From Adiantum capillus-veneris (taxonomy: Eukaryota > Streptophyta > Polypodiopsida > Polypodiales > Pteridaceae): 28,121 nucleotides of DNA. A program made the position numbers and the translations under genes. Below, piece after piece: positions 1 to 8,072 of this stretch. How positions within the stretch are numbered: position 1 is the first letter of the stretch; every line of letters starts with the position of its first letter. The stretch spans positions 64,001-92,121 of the forward strand of contig JABFUD020000315.1 of the NCBI GenBank assembly GCA_014529385.2. The letters are read 5' to 3'. The notes under the pieces are model-generated. The model was given only the letters and a program-made list of their open reading frames with translations, had not been told where the DNA came from and made no database searches.

Positions 1-469
1 ATAGTCATCTTGGTCAAAAGGGTAGGCTTGTGCAATGGGAGAACCGCTCTCTACTAAGTATGGATCAGACGTGGTCAAAATACGTATCAGCCATTCTAAC
101 TCCTCAAAATTCCTCTCACATGCTAGCGTACCTATCAAATCCCATTCACATGCAAGCACTGGAAAGACCATGTGAAATATTTGTGAAAAGTAACGAGGGT
201 ACCTCTCACCCAAGGCAGGAGTGGATGACTCTAGCATACTAGCCATATCTGTACACGCAAATAGATGATGATTAGAGTGCAAATATTACAAGGGTCGTGT
301 TCTTCTGCATAATTTGTTTTTATGATTTGTGTTATGGCTCTTGCTCTTTTACTTTTTTATTCTGTTTGCGAGTATAAGGCTTTATATATACATTCCCTAA
401 GATCGGAGATTAAGAGGTCAGGGAGAAAGGTTGAGAGGGAAGCAAGTGAATGATGGATGTCCACAAACA
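1..469 (-). repeat. LTR-like or 3' untranslated segment of the gypsy element
   Basis: Read on the minus strand this begins TGTTTGTGGACATCC directly after a purine tract, as a 3' LTR would, and carries a TATATATAAAG box around 380-392. There is no coding capacity beyond a 70-codon spurious ORF. By eye it shares no stretch with the 5' LTR at 11101-11812, whose minus-strand start is TGTGTGCCGC. So it is either the 3' LTR of a different or recombinant element, or an internal 3' region with the true 3' LTR outside the window. Confidence 0.4.
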
Positions 470-485
470 CTCCCCCCTTCCTTGG
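470..485 (-). promoter_or_regulatory. Candidate polypurine tract
   Basis: The minus strand reads AAGGAAGGGGGGAG followed by TGTTTGTGG. A purine run immediately before TG is the usual primer for plus-strand DNA synthesis next to a 3' LTR. It lies about 90 bases downstream of the last pol-frame stop codon, where a PPT is expected. The doubt is that the following sequence does not match the 5' LTR. Confidence 0.5.
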
Positions 486-576
486 GTAGATCATACCGTT
501 TGAAATGATGTCGTCACCCTTTGAAACCAATTGTTCCAGTTGGTAATAGGTGAGGATTTTTGCCAGTAGTTTTCTA

Positions 577-1812
577 TTACCCTAGGTGCCTCGTCAAGTT
601 GAAAGGGTGGTAAGGTACTCTCCCAGGATCGAACTTGAAGTGGTCCATCAGGTGATTCTTGAACACTGGGAGGTGTGGATTCTTTTGTAGCTTCATGGGG
701 TCCACTACTATAGATGGAGGCTGTGTAGAAGATTTTAGCTCTATGGATGTATTACATGAGGAGCTAGAATCTTCATGGAACTCCCCCCTTCCTGAGCTAG
801 GTGGAATAAATTGGTTTTGCCTTTTAGCCCAAACTAGCTCTGGACTAGGTGTGTAGAATTCTGTGATCTTTCCCTTCCCACGGTCTGCCATTGGCTTTAG
901 CATTACACTGTTTGACTCATATGGGTTTGTTGTCGATAGGGAAGGACACATTTTACGTTTAGGTACCCAAATTTGCTCATTTCCATCATAGTAGCCTTGG
1001 GCTTCTAATAGTTGTTTTGGAATCCATCGTGATTTGGTCTTGACTCTCCTAGGGCGCGCTCTTGGTTTTCCCAGGAAATTTTTTCTTGGAATGGATGGGA
1101 GGGTTGAGGTAGTTGGAAGTAAGGCCTTGGGGACCCATTGATATGTACTTTTAGGTCGTGCAGGTTGAGTACTTGCAATATTACTGCTTGCTGCAACTAC
1201 AAGTGTTGAAGTGCTAGATTCATGGGTAGCCAGCAAAGACGAGTTAACCACCTTGGCTTGTGAATGTTGGCTACCCTTCAACTTTGCTAGAGTTTGCAAC
1301 GTAGGTGACTTTGCTTGAATGATAGGGGTAAGAGTCGGTGGTCGCGTCGTGACACTAACAATATCCCAATCAATAGTGCATTTGGTTGCCAACATCCACG
1401 TGCGTCCCAGGTTTACGTTGCCTTCCATAGCTCCCGCGGGCATGACTAGAAACCTCTGCACTATGCTTCCATTGTCATAGACAACAAGGGTCTGAAGGAC
1501 TCCAAGAATAGAAGTTTTCTTTTTATTAATGCCCTTGACTTGCATCGTACTCGGGGATAGTGTCGGTTTCCCTAATTGACACCAAACTCCATAGGATAAC
1601 AAATTGTGTTTAGCTCCCGTATCTAATAAGGCATTGTATAGTACTTTCCCATAGGGGCTATTTAGCTCAATTGGGTATCGTAGGGGTGGCTCAAATTCTA
1701 ATGAGTCGTCATCTGTGTCCTCGAAAAATTCTTGCGTGATTCCCAGATTAGCCTCTCGTTGGCGTCTAAGACGTTGTTGTTGTTCTCGAGCCTCAACTCT
1801 TGCTTGGATTTT
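577..1812 (-). CDS. Post-integrase extension with a second retropepsin-like domain
   Basis: This is 411 codons in the same frame as the integrase, starting directly after its TAA codon. Residues 1-25 are a charged, Gln/Arg-rich helix that continues the helix ending the integrase ORF. An acidic segment follows (EDTDDDSLEFE). A retropepsin-like domain then has LLDTGAKHNLLS (Asp at 1623-1621) and, about 70 residues later, LGRTWMLATKCTIDWD, which corresponds to the family's second-half LGRxW...IDW motif. The C-terminal 250 residues are basic, Ser/Pro-rich and low in complexity, with three W-V/I-P-K motifs (QWVPK, RWIPK, IWVPK). There is no ATG near the start, so expression would need readthrough of the TAA or an ancestor without it. 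Retropepsins normally sit between gag and RT, so this is an added domain. The function is unknown: a second protease, or a protease fold reused for binding. Confidence 0.75.
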   Translation of the reverse strand, partial: KIQARVEAREQQQRLRRQREANLGITQEFFEDTDDDSLEFEPPLRYPIELNSPYGKVLYNALLDTGAKHNLLSYGVWCQLGKPTLSPSTMQVKGINKKKTSILGVLQTLVVYDNGSIVQRFLVMPAGAMEGNVNLGRTWMLATKCTIDWDIVSVTTRPPTLTPIIQAKSPTLQTLAKLKGSQHSQAKVVNSSLLATHESSTSTLVVAASSNIASTQPARPKSTYQWVPKALLPTTSTLPSIPRKNFLGKPRARPRRVKTKSRWIPKQLLEAQGYYDGNEQIWVPKRKMCPSLSTTNPYESNSVMLKPMADRGKGKITEFYTPSPELVWAKRQNQFIPPSSGRGEFHEDSSSSCNTSIELKSSTQPPSIVVDPMKLQKNPHLPVFKNHLMDHFKFDPGRVPYHPFNLTRHLG

Positions 1813-2766
1813 TTAAAGCTCTGCTTGTTCCTTGGCAGCCTTCTTTTGATGGATGGCTTGCAACTCTTCCTGGCTTAAAGGATCATAATATCTTTTGAAT
1901 TTACTCCCATTAAGGAATCCAATGGTTTCAACTCCATCTAGAGTCTCCACACGAATGGTACCTTGCGGGGTAATTTCACACACTCGATATGGTCCCTTAC
2001 CAGCGTATTTCAATTTCTTCTTTTCATTACGTACCCCGTACATAAGAACTTTATCACCAACTTTGATGTCTTTATCCTTTAAATGGCTATCAAACCACTT
2101 CTTTCTCCTATCCTTCTCCACTAGAGCATTTCGCACAGCTAATTGCCTCTCTTCATCTAGCCTTTCTAGGATATATAACCGCTCCACTAAGGGGTTACCA
2201 TCCCAACCTTCTTGAGAAGCTACTCGAAGACTAGGAATGACAAACTCCCATGGCATAACTGCTTCTTGGCCATACACCATCTTAAACGGTGTGCAATTAA
2301 TAGCAACTTTATACGCAGTACAATAAGCCCATAAAGCTGATGTAAGCTTTAGGTCCCAATCAGTGCGATGAGCCTCGACTGTCTTTGTCAAAATGGAGAT
2401 GAGAGTTTTGTTGGTACTCTCAGCTTGGCCATTGGCTTGGGGATAATAGGGTGTAGACTTGTGGTGAGATATCATGAAGTTTGATGTAAGTTCTTTTATT
2501 ACTTCATTTATAAAATGAGTTCCATTGTCACTTACAAGTTCAAAGGGCCATCCAAAACGTGTGATAATGTTCTCAAAGAGGAACTTAGCTGTTGTTTTTG
2601 CATCCGTCTTTCGTGTTGCTTTTGCTTCAGCCCATTTGGTTACATAGTCAGTAGCCACAATGATATATCGTGATTGCGTGTTACGTGCAGCCGGACTAAT
2701 CGGTCCTACAAAGTCTAAGCCCCACTTTTCAAATGGTTGGGTTACCTTGATGGGATGTAGAGGCAT
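1813..2766 (-). CDS. Integrase catalytic core and C-terminal domain
   Basis: Inserts element cDNA into host DNA. The core is complete: Asp18 (WGLDFVGP), Asp80 (VSDNGTHF) and Glu116 (GQAESTNK), with 35 residues between the last two, the classic D,D(35)E spacing. A GPY/F-like segment follows (GKGPYRVCEITPQGTIRVE) and there is no chromodomain. The listed start is only the first Met of the open stretch; the N-terminal HHCC part lies in the preceding ORF in another frame. The ORF ends in TAA within a Lys/Glu/Gln-rich helix that resumes in the same frame afterwards, so this is probably not the ancestral end of the polyprotein. Confidence 0.9.
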   Translation of the reverse strand: MPLHPIKVTQPFEKWGLDFVGPISPAARNTQSRYIIVATDYVTKWAEAKATRKTDAKTTAKFLFENIITRFGWPFELVSDNGTHFINEVIKELTSNFMISHHKSTPYYPQANGQAESTNKTLISILTKTVEAHRTDWDLKLTSALWAYCTAYKVAINCTPFKMVYGQEAVMPWEFVIPSLRVASQEGWDGNPLVERLYILERLDEERQLAVRNALVEKDRRKKWFDSHLKDKDIKVGDKVLMYGVRNEKKKLKYAGKGPYRVCEITPQGTIRVETLDGVETIGFLNGSKFKRYYDPLSQEELQAIHQKKAAKEQAEL

Positions 2767-2767
2767 C

Positions 2768-3355
2768 CTATCCCTTCTTTGTGGCTTGTTGAAGCGTTGG
2801 ATTCATCACATCCCTTTGCAAAAAGTGATGCATCCTTAAACAAGTGGGCCACCAATAGCCTGACTGTAAGATCTTTCGGGCAGTCAAGTTTCCTGAAAAG
2901 TGACCACCAGCTACGCCCATGTGTGCCTCTTGTAGAATATATAAATACTCATCCTCGTGGGCACAGCGTCTAAGAACATCATCTTTTCCTCTCTTATAGA
3001 GAGTTCCAGCCAGTAAGCAATAGGGTTCACATTCCTTGATTAATTTTTGAGCTATATCTTTTCGCAGTTCTTTGGGTGGAAAACCATTAACTAAGAAGTT
3101 AACAATCTTTTCACTCCATTCAGGCATTGTCTCAACAATGAACAAAGGAGTATCAGGCAATTCATCATCAACCCCCGTAGGAGCTTCGCCATTAGGGATA
3201 CGAGATAAATGATCTGTCATGACATGTTTCCTCCCAGGCCTCACAACAACGGTGAAGTCAAACTCAAGAAGAATTAACAACCATCGTGTAATTCGACCTG
3301 TGGAACACGGCTTGTTTACCAAATATAGCAATGCTTGATGATCAACATAAAACAC
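2768..3355 (-). pseudogene. RNase H C-terminal half plus integrase zinc-binding N-terminus (frameshifted)
   Basis: The start matches the late part of gypsy RNase H (YVDHQALLYLVNKP, then TDHLSR with the last catalytic Asp). A tether region leads to the integrase HHCC domain: the two His are in HMGVAGGH and the SGYWWPT motif follows. After WWPT the frame is lost. The expected Cys-containing segment is spread over two other frames between about 2790 and 2830, and the second Cys appears replaced by Ser, so the zinc finger is broken. The left end of the RNase H is missing because of a deletion near 3370 that changed frame from the RT ORF. Confidence 0.8.
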
Positions 3356-4308
3356 AAACTTGGTAGCATAGCTAGACCTTCGCGCTCTGTAGTAGTGTAG
3401 TTCATCTCGGCATCATTTAATTGGCGACTTGCAAAGCTAATAGGGTAGTCCAATTTATGTTCTCCTGGTTGAGTTAGAACACACCCAATAGCAAAATTTG
3501 ATGCATCAATATGCACATGAAAAGGTACATTCCAATCAGGTGCTCGCAGGATTGGAGCACTTGTTAGGGCCTTCTTTAATAACTCATAAGATTGATGACA
3601 TTCTTCCGTCCAGTGAAACTCGATAAGAAGCTTGTACAATGGACGCGCTATCTCGGCAAAGTTTAAAATAAATCTTCGATAATAACCAACATGGCCCATA
3701 AATCTTTGAACTCCTTTATAGTTCATAGGTGGTGGCAAATCGGCAATGGCTTTAATCTTACTCTCATCTGTGGATATCCCGTTCTTGGACACTATATGCC
3801 CTAGAATGACTCCATGCTTAACCCAAAATTGGCATTTGAAAGGGTTCAATGAGATGCGATAAAATCTGCACCTTTCAAATATTTTTCGTAGATATAACAA
3901 ATGCTTCTCCCAAGAAGAATAAACACAAAGGTCGTCTAGGAAAGCTTCACAAAACTCCCTTAGAAATTCTTTAAACGCAGTGTTTATTAATCGTTGGAAT
4001 GTAGCAGGGGCATTCGTTAAGCCAAAGGCCATAACACGAAATGCAAACACTCCAAACTCTATGATAAAAGCAGTTTTAGCTTGGTCCTCTAATGCAATTG
4101 TGATTTGATTGTAACCAGAGTACCCATCTAAAAAGCTATAAGCCTCCTTGCCCGCAACTCTTTCAAGCACATGTTCTGAATATGGCAAGGGATAATGATC
4201 TCTCCTAGTGGCTGCATTAACTTTCTTGAGGTCCACGCACACTCTTAGTTTCCCATTCTTTTTTGGCACAATGACTATTGGAGAAACCCATTCTGAGTGC
4301 TCAATAGG
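3316..4308 (-). CDS. Reverse transcriptase and RNase H N-terminal half
   Basis: Copies element RNA into DNA. From the first Met (4269), RT motifs run in order: LRVCVDLKKVN; SFLDGYSGYNQI (catalytic Asp48); AFGLTNAPATFQ; AFLDDLCVY (YxDD equivalent, Asp112-Asp113); thumb SKNGISTDESKI and GYYRRFI. RNase H follows with HIDASNFAIGCVL (first Asp) and TTTEREGLAM (Glu). After GLAM the sequence jumps out of frame: the roughly 35-40 bases that should lead to the YVDHQAL motif are gone. A short GCTA match at the break suggests a microhomology deletion. The reading frame continues upstream to a TAG at 4309-4311, so the RT fingers begin in the preceding ORF. Confidence 0.9.
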   Translation of the reverse strand, partial: PIEHSEWVSPIVIVPKKNGKLRVCVDLKKVNAATRRDHYPLPYSEHVLERVAGKEAYSFLDGYSGYNQITIALEDQAKTAFIIEFGVFAFRVMAFGLTNAPATFQRLINTAFKEFLREFCEAFLDDLCVYSSWEKHLLYLRKIFERCRFYRISLNPFKCQFWVKHGVILGHIVSKNGISTDESKIKAIADLPPPMNYKGVQRFMGHVGYYRRFILNFAEIARPLYKLLIEFHWTEECHQSYELLKKALTSAPILRAPDWNVPFHVHIDASNFAIGCVLTQPGEHKLDYPISFASRQLNDAEMNYTTTEREGLAMLPSLCFMLIIKHCYIW

Positions 4309-4887
4309 CTATAGGAATCCACATTGGATAAGTTTTTCAATCTCCTCTTGTACAATTTTGGCGTACTTAGGATTCATTGGATAGGGTCGTTGCTGGACAG
4401 GTTTAGCAGTGTTGATCATGGGAATTGTATGTTGTACCACAGAAGGTGGAACGCCCTTCATGTCATGATATGTCCAAGCAAAGATATCCTTGTATTCCTT
4501 GAGAAGCTCCTTAAGTACAGCCTCTTTAGTTTCGGTAAGGTCTTGAGCAATAAAGACTGTTTTAGACTCCTCACCTAGTTCTGCTAATTCTATCTCTTTA
4601 ACTACCGCTGGACCATCATAGACGCCACTGCTTTCATTGGTAGGTATTCGTTGGGCCTTGGCATACACAACCTTTCGCTCCCCCGTGGTATAAGATTTAA
4701 AATATTCAGGAGCCGTATGTAAGTCAACGGGCTCTTGTCCCGACGGAGATCTTTCTTTTAGTTCTACCTCCTTTTGTTGTCGTGCTAACTCTCGGTTTTG
4801 ACGTCTTCTTATAGTTCGACTCAATTTCGGCTCTGTAACCTCCAATTGAGTGAGGTCAATGGGTCGCGGGCTGCACCACATGACACT
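4309..4887 (-). CDS. Pol segment linking protease to RT, with RT N-terminus
   Basis: This is in the same frame as the RT ORF to its left and the protease ORF to its right, separated from each by a single TAG. The first half is charged and unlike any domain I know (RRRQNRELARQQKEVELKER). The second half is the start of the RT: ELLKEYKDIFAWTYHDMKG and EEIEKLIQCGFL, which precede the fingers in gypsy polyproteins. The TAG at 4309 falls within the normally uninterrupted CGF(I/L)xPI...W motif, which shows it is a mutation rather than a natural end. Confidence 0.8.
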   Translation of the reverse strand, partial: SVMWCSPRPIDLTQLEVTEPKLSRTIRRRQNRELARQQKEVELKERSPSGQEPVDLHTAPEYFKSYTTGERKVVYAKAQRIPTNESSGVYDGPAVVKEIELAELGEESKTVFIAQDLTETKEAVLKELLKEYKDIFAWTYHDMKGVPPSVVQHTIPMINTAKPVQQRPYPMNPKYAKIVQEEIEKLIQCGFL

Positions 4888-6342
4888 CTAGAGATGTTCA
4901 CCCCAATTGTCTACTAGCGTTCGATGAGCATCACATGCCCCTAGATAGCTAAGCCATTCTGCAGTAGATCTTTCCTTGTTTATCTTAGCTCTCACATTTG
5001 CTCGATATCGTCGTCTCTTATATGACCTTTGTTTCTTGTTAAGGTTTTGATTTTGGTAAATGTTTGAACTCGAATCGCTTGATAGGTCTTCGCTTGTATC
5101 TTCTTCACTCTCATATAAATTACCATAGATGGTCGTACTAGACCTTGAGTGTTCAGTTTCTATACTTGGCTCACTCGATGTTTCCTCAGGTTCTGAATCC
5201 ATTTCTCCCTGAGATTCCGTTTCTGATGTGTATTGGCCTGAAGCCTTTGAGGAATCATCGGTTTCACTCTCAGGTAGGCGTGCCTCTCTCTTATCATCGG
5301 ATGTTACATGCGCTACACCTAACATGTTTACTGGTGCAATGTGTGGTATCTCTTCCCCATCTTGTGTTACCGAGGTTGTTCCTCTAGCTCCCCATGTATC
5401 TATAGTTGCCGCTAGGTGTACCCAGTCGACATTGTCTGACTCAGCCATTCCGGGTAGGATATCCATATAAGGAGAGTACTCCCCAATATCCGTGTCTTCG
5501 TTACACGTGTAACAATACTGTAATGGAGCTGAGTGAATTGTTGTGTCTGATCGATTATCAATGATGAATTTATTTCCTAGAGGATGCGTTCGACCACTTA
5601 AAAGATCAACTCGAATGACAGAGTCTTGGAACTGTAAGTAGACGTGGTTTTTGGACCAGTCATGCACCATTTTTGCTTCCCTCATGAATGGACTCCCTAA
5701 GATCATCTCAAATGACATAGGATGCTTTGAAAAATCCATAACAATGAAAGTCTGCCTTACCTTGTGTCCCAAGACCTTGATCCTGAGATCCTTAAGCATT
5801 CCAATAGGCGTAACAATAGATCCATTAGCCATTTTTACCACTACGCTTGTGGCTTCAAGGTGAGGTCGCCCCATAGACTCCCAAAAACTCTTTGTCACCA
5901 TGCTGACTCCTGCACCACCGTCAAGGACTCCCTTTATAGTTAATACTTTAGTAATGATTGGTAGAGTAGCATTAGATTCATCACCTTCAAAGTATTGCCC
6001 CAACTTGTTAACGGGTACTTCAATTACAGATTCATGTCCCGCTAGGTCAGATGGTGGTTCTAAATGTTCCTCATCATTCATTACCGAGTCAGGTTTGTTC
6101 ATATGTGAAAACTGTGGTAATCCGGCCTCTAATTCTCCATTGAGGAAGGCTCGAAGAGCCGAGACTAGCTCGGGGTCTTTATATAGTTTGGACATGATAG
6201 TGGTTCTAACTTCTGAAGACATGAAATCCATCAATTTGGCAACATTTAATGGCATCTTGTGGGACGTAGGACCCTGACAAGAGAATGGTGAAGATGGAAT
6301 CTCCACTTCCTCAAGGGGGTCGGGCATTCCCTCACCAAACAT
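4888..6342 (-). CDS. Retroviral-type aspartic protease (PR1) with long C-terminal linker
   Basis: Processes the gag-pol polyprotein. The protease fold lies at about residues 125-245: VLTIKGVLDGGAGVSMV (active-site triplet DGG at 141-143 instead of DTG or DSG), MANGSIVTPIG as the flap region, and MILGSPFMREAKMVHDW as the second-half motif. DGG variants occur in many plant gypsy polyproteins, as I recall. After it comes a roughly 200-residue Ser/Glu/Thr-rich acidic linker and a basic patch (KKQRSYKRRRYRANVRAK). The frame is shifted by -1 relative to the zinc-knuckle ORF; they overlap as open frames for only about 25 bases. It ends in TAG at 4888, in frame with the next segment. Confidence 0.85.
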   Translation of the reverse strand: MFGEGMPDPLEEVEIPSSPFSCQGPTSHKMPLNVAKLMDFMSSEVRTTIMSKLYKDPELVSALRAFLNGELEAGLPQFSHMNKPDSVMNDEEHLEPPSDLAGHESVIEVPVNKLGQYFEGDESNATLPIITKVLTIKGVLDGGAGVSMVTKSFWESMGRPHLEATSVVVKMANGSIVTPIGMLKDLRIKVLGHKVRQTFIVMDFSKHPMSFEMILGSPFMREAKMVHDWSKNHVYLQFQDSVIRVDLLSGRTHPLGNKFIIDNRSDTTIHSAPLQYCYTCNEDTDIGEYSPYMDILPGMAESDNVDWVHLAATIDTWGARGTTSVTQDGEEIPHIAPVNMLGVAHVTSDDKREARLPESETDDSSKASGQYTSETESQGEMDSEPEETSSEPSIETEHSRSSTTIYGNLYESEEDTSEDLSSDSSSNIYQNQNLNKKQRSYKRRRYRANVRAKINKERSTAEWLSYLGACDAHRTLVDNWGEHL

Positions 6343-6347
6343 TCTCT

Positions 6348-8072
6348 CTAGTAGGAAGGTGTGTGTCCACTTTCAGATGTCCTACCGTCACTCTCTTCCC
6401 GAATGATACTGGGTATAGCTAACAGCCTGTAGTTCTTGTGAGGTTGAACTTGTGTGGGAAACACTTTGTCCGACATCTGGATATGTTCAGGTTCAGGTTC
6501 TAATGTTCGTTGAGTTTCTTCCACCAAACCCCTCAGTTGTTGGACTCGTTCAATTTCCACTGTTGGGTTTGGATAGGTTCCAATCTTTCTCTTGCAATCC
6601 TCATTTTTTGTCTCTCGTGGCTTATCTTGGGGGTTCGCAACTGGGTAGTTTAACTTTGAATACTCTTTTGGTGTTCGTCGTAATTCCCTCTCGTGATCCT
6701 CCTCACTGGCTTTTTCCTTTGTAGTAACACTTTTGGTCTCCGTGGTCTCTATCGAATTTGAGTCATCGTCAGGGTCATTCATATACACGGGATCCTCTCC
6801 TGTCCCTATGTTAGTCTTTGAACTACGTTTTGAGCTAGAAGAATCAAGGGATTTCTTTCTTCGTGTTTTCTTCTTTCTCGCTCGGCCAATGGATGCAGCA
6901 TCTCTCTCTTTGAGGATGTAATTTTGCATTTGGAGCATCGACCGTGTGAGTGCATTCACTGGTGCTATGTTTATAGTTGGTGGTGTCCCATCAACAATCT
7001 CTACTATGTTCAATGGTGTGATTTTCGGTGCGTTTGAATTGTTAGGACACTGTGCGATCAAATGATCTATGCCACAACGATTACAAGTGAGTATTGGCAT
7101 TGCCAATGCACTCCCTTGACTTGTTTGCATTAGTGCAGCATTCTTTTGTATTCTAATGGGGCACTCAGCTACTCGATGTGGTCCACCACATTCGTAGCAC
7201 TGAAGAGGTGGTCTCCTGGCAAAACTATTACTGGTTTGGCCTCTTGCTGCTAGCGCAGTAGCTTGATATACCGGTTTGATTTGTCCCCAATGGTCTTCCA
7301 TATAGTACATGGGACACTCCTCAAGCATGTCGACTCCATAGGTGATACTAGAGTCTATGTCCTCTTCGCAATCTACATAAGTACTAGATGACTCGCAACC
7401 TATTTGGTTCATAGGTGTAGCTCTTGGATGAGGGGGTTGCGGTCCTAGCACTGGAGGTGGCAACGGTGTGGTTTGGACCACATTTTGGGTTCTAGGGACC
7501 ATGTGTTGTAATGGAAATTGTTGCTCCATGGGTGGGGTAGGCATCAATGCAGGAACTCGAGGTGAGTCTGCCCAAGCTATAGGAGGTCTATTTTCCATGA
7601 TGCGTTTAAGCATTAGGAAATCCTTTGCTTGATGTCCATACCTACCACACGCGTTACAAGTCCCGTCAAACTTTACTCTGAAAGTAGGGCATTCACTCGT
7701 AGTATGTGGGCCCAAGAAAATTGAGCACCATTGTTGCTCCCTTCTTGGATACATATGAGTGTTTTGTGGAGCACGATTACCCCTAAGGCTTTCTTGGATG
7801 GCCTTTGTGAGATCTTCCAAAGTCATCTCAGATATCGTTTGCTCTTTCACGATTGGCTTTATCTTCTTTGGCTCATGCCCTGATGCTTGCGAGCTACTAG
7901 ACTTCGGCTCGGCAGACACTCTTTCTCCTGCAATCATTAAATTATCCTCCAATTGGATTGCATTCATGGTGACTGCTTCCCAAGTAGTGATACCTCTAAT
8001 GACTAGGCCATTATAGATACTTTCATGTCGTAGTCCCCTAATGAATCTATCGAGCAATTGGTTGTTGTTGAA
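6348..8072 (-). CDS. Gag C-terminal part: nucleocapsid with four zinc knuckles
   Basis: This is in the same frame as the upstream gag ORF, separated by one TGA at 8073. It begins with the end of the capsid-like domain (LLDRFIRGLRHESIY). Four CCHC-type knuckles follow, numbered from the first listed codon: residues 111-123 (C, F, H, C; second Cys replaced by Phe), 134-147 (C, C, H, F; last Cys replaced by Phe), 287-299 (CYECGGPHRVAEC) and 325-337 (CNRCGIDHLIAQC). The last two use CX2CX3HX4C, one residue shorter than the common CX2CX4HX4C. The tail is Ser/Lys/Arg/Glu-rich (RARKKKTRRKKSLDSSSSKR). Nucleocapsid knuckles bind element RNA. The frame closes at a TAG just before the protease frame. 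Confidence 0.85.
   Translation of the reverse strand, partial: FNNNQLLDRFIRGLRHESIYNGLVIRGITTWEAVTMNAIQLEDNLMIAGERVSAEPKSSSSQASGHEPKKIKPIVKEQTISEMTLEDLTKAIQESLRGNRAPQNTHMYPRREQQWCSIFLGPHTTSECPTFRVKFDGTCNACGRYGHQAKDFLMLKRIMENRPPIAWADSPRVPALMPTPPMEQQFPLQHMVPRTQNVVQTTPLPPPVLGPQPPHPRATPMNQIGCESSSTYVDCEEDIDSSITYGVDMLEECPMYYMEDHWGQIKPVYQATALAARGQTSNSFARRPPLQCYECGGPHRVAECPIRIQKNAALMQTSQGSALAMPILTCNRCGIDHLIAQCPNNSNAPKITPLNIVEIVDGTPPTINIAPVNALTRSMLQMQNYILKERDAASIGRARKKKTRRKKSLDSSSSKRSSKTNIGTGEDPVYMNDPDDDSNSIETTETKSVTTKEKASEEDHERELRRTPKEYSKLNYPVANPQDKPRETKNEDCKRKIGTYPNPTVEIERVQQLRGLVEETQRTLEPEPEHIQMSDKVFPTQVQPHKNYRLLAIPSIIREESDGRTSESGHTPSY

Noticed and set aside
30-242. Open frame of 70 codons at the left edge
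   Set aside because: No family resemblance, lies in LTR-like sequence, composition unlike a gene.
5145-5470. Plus-strand frames opposite the gypsy gag and pol
   Set aside because: Shadows of the minus-strand coding region; the same holds for the other plus-strand frames between 659 and 9831.
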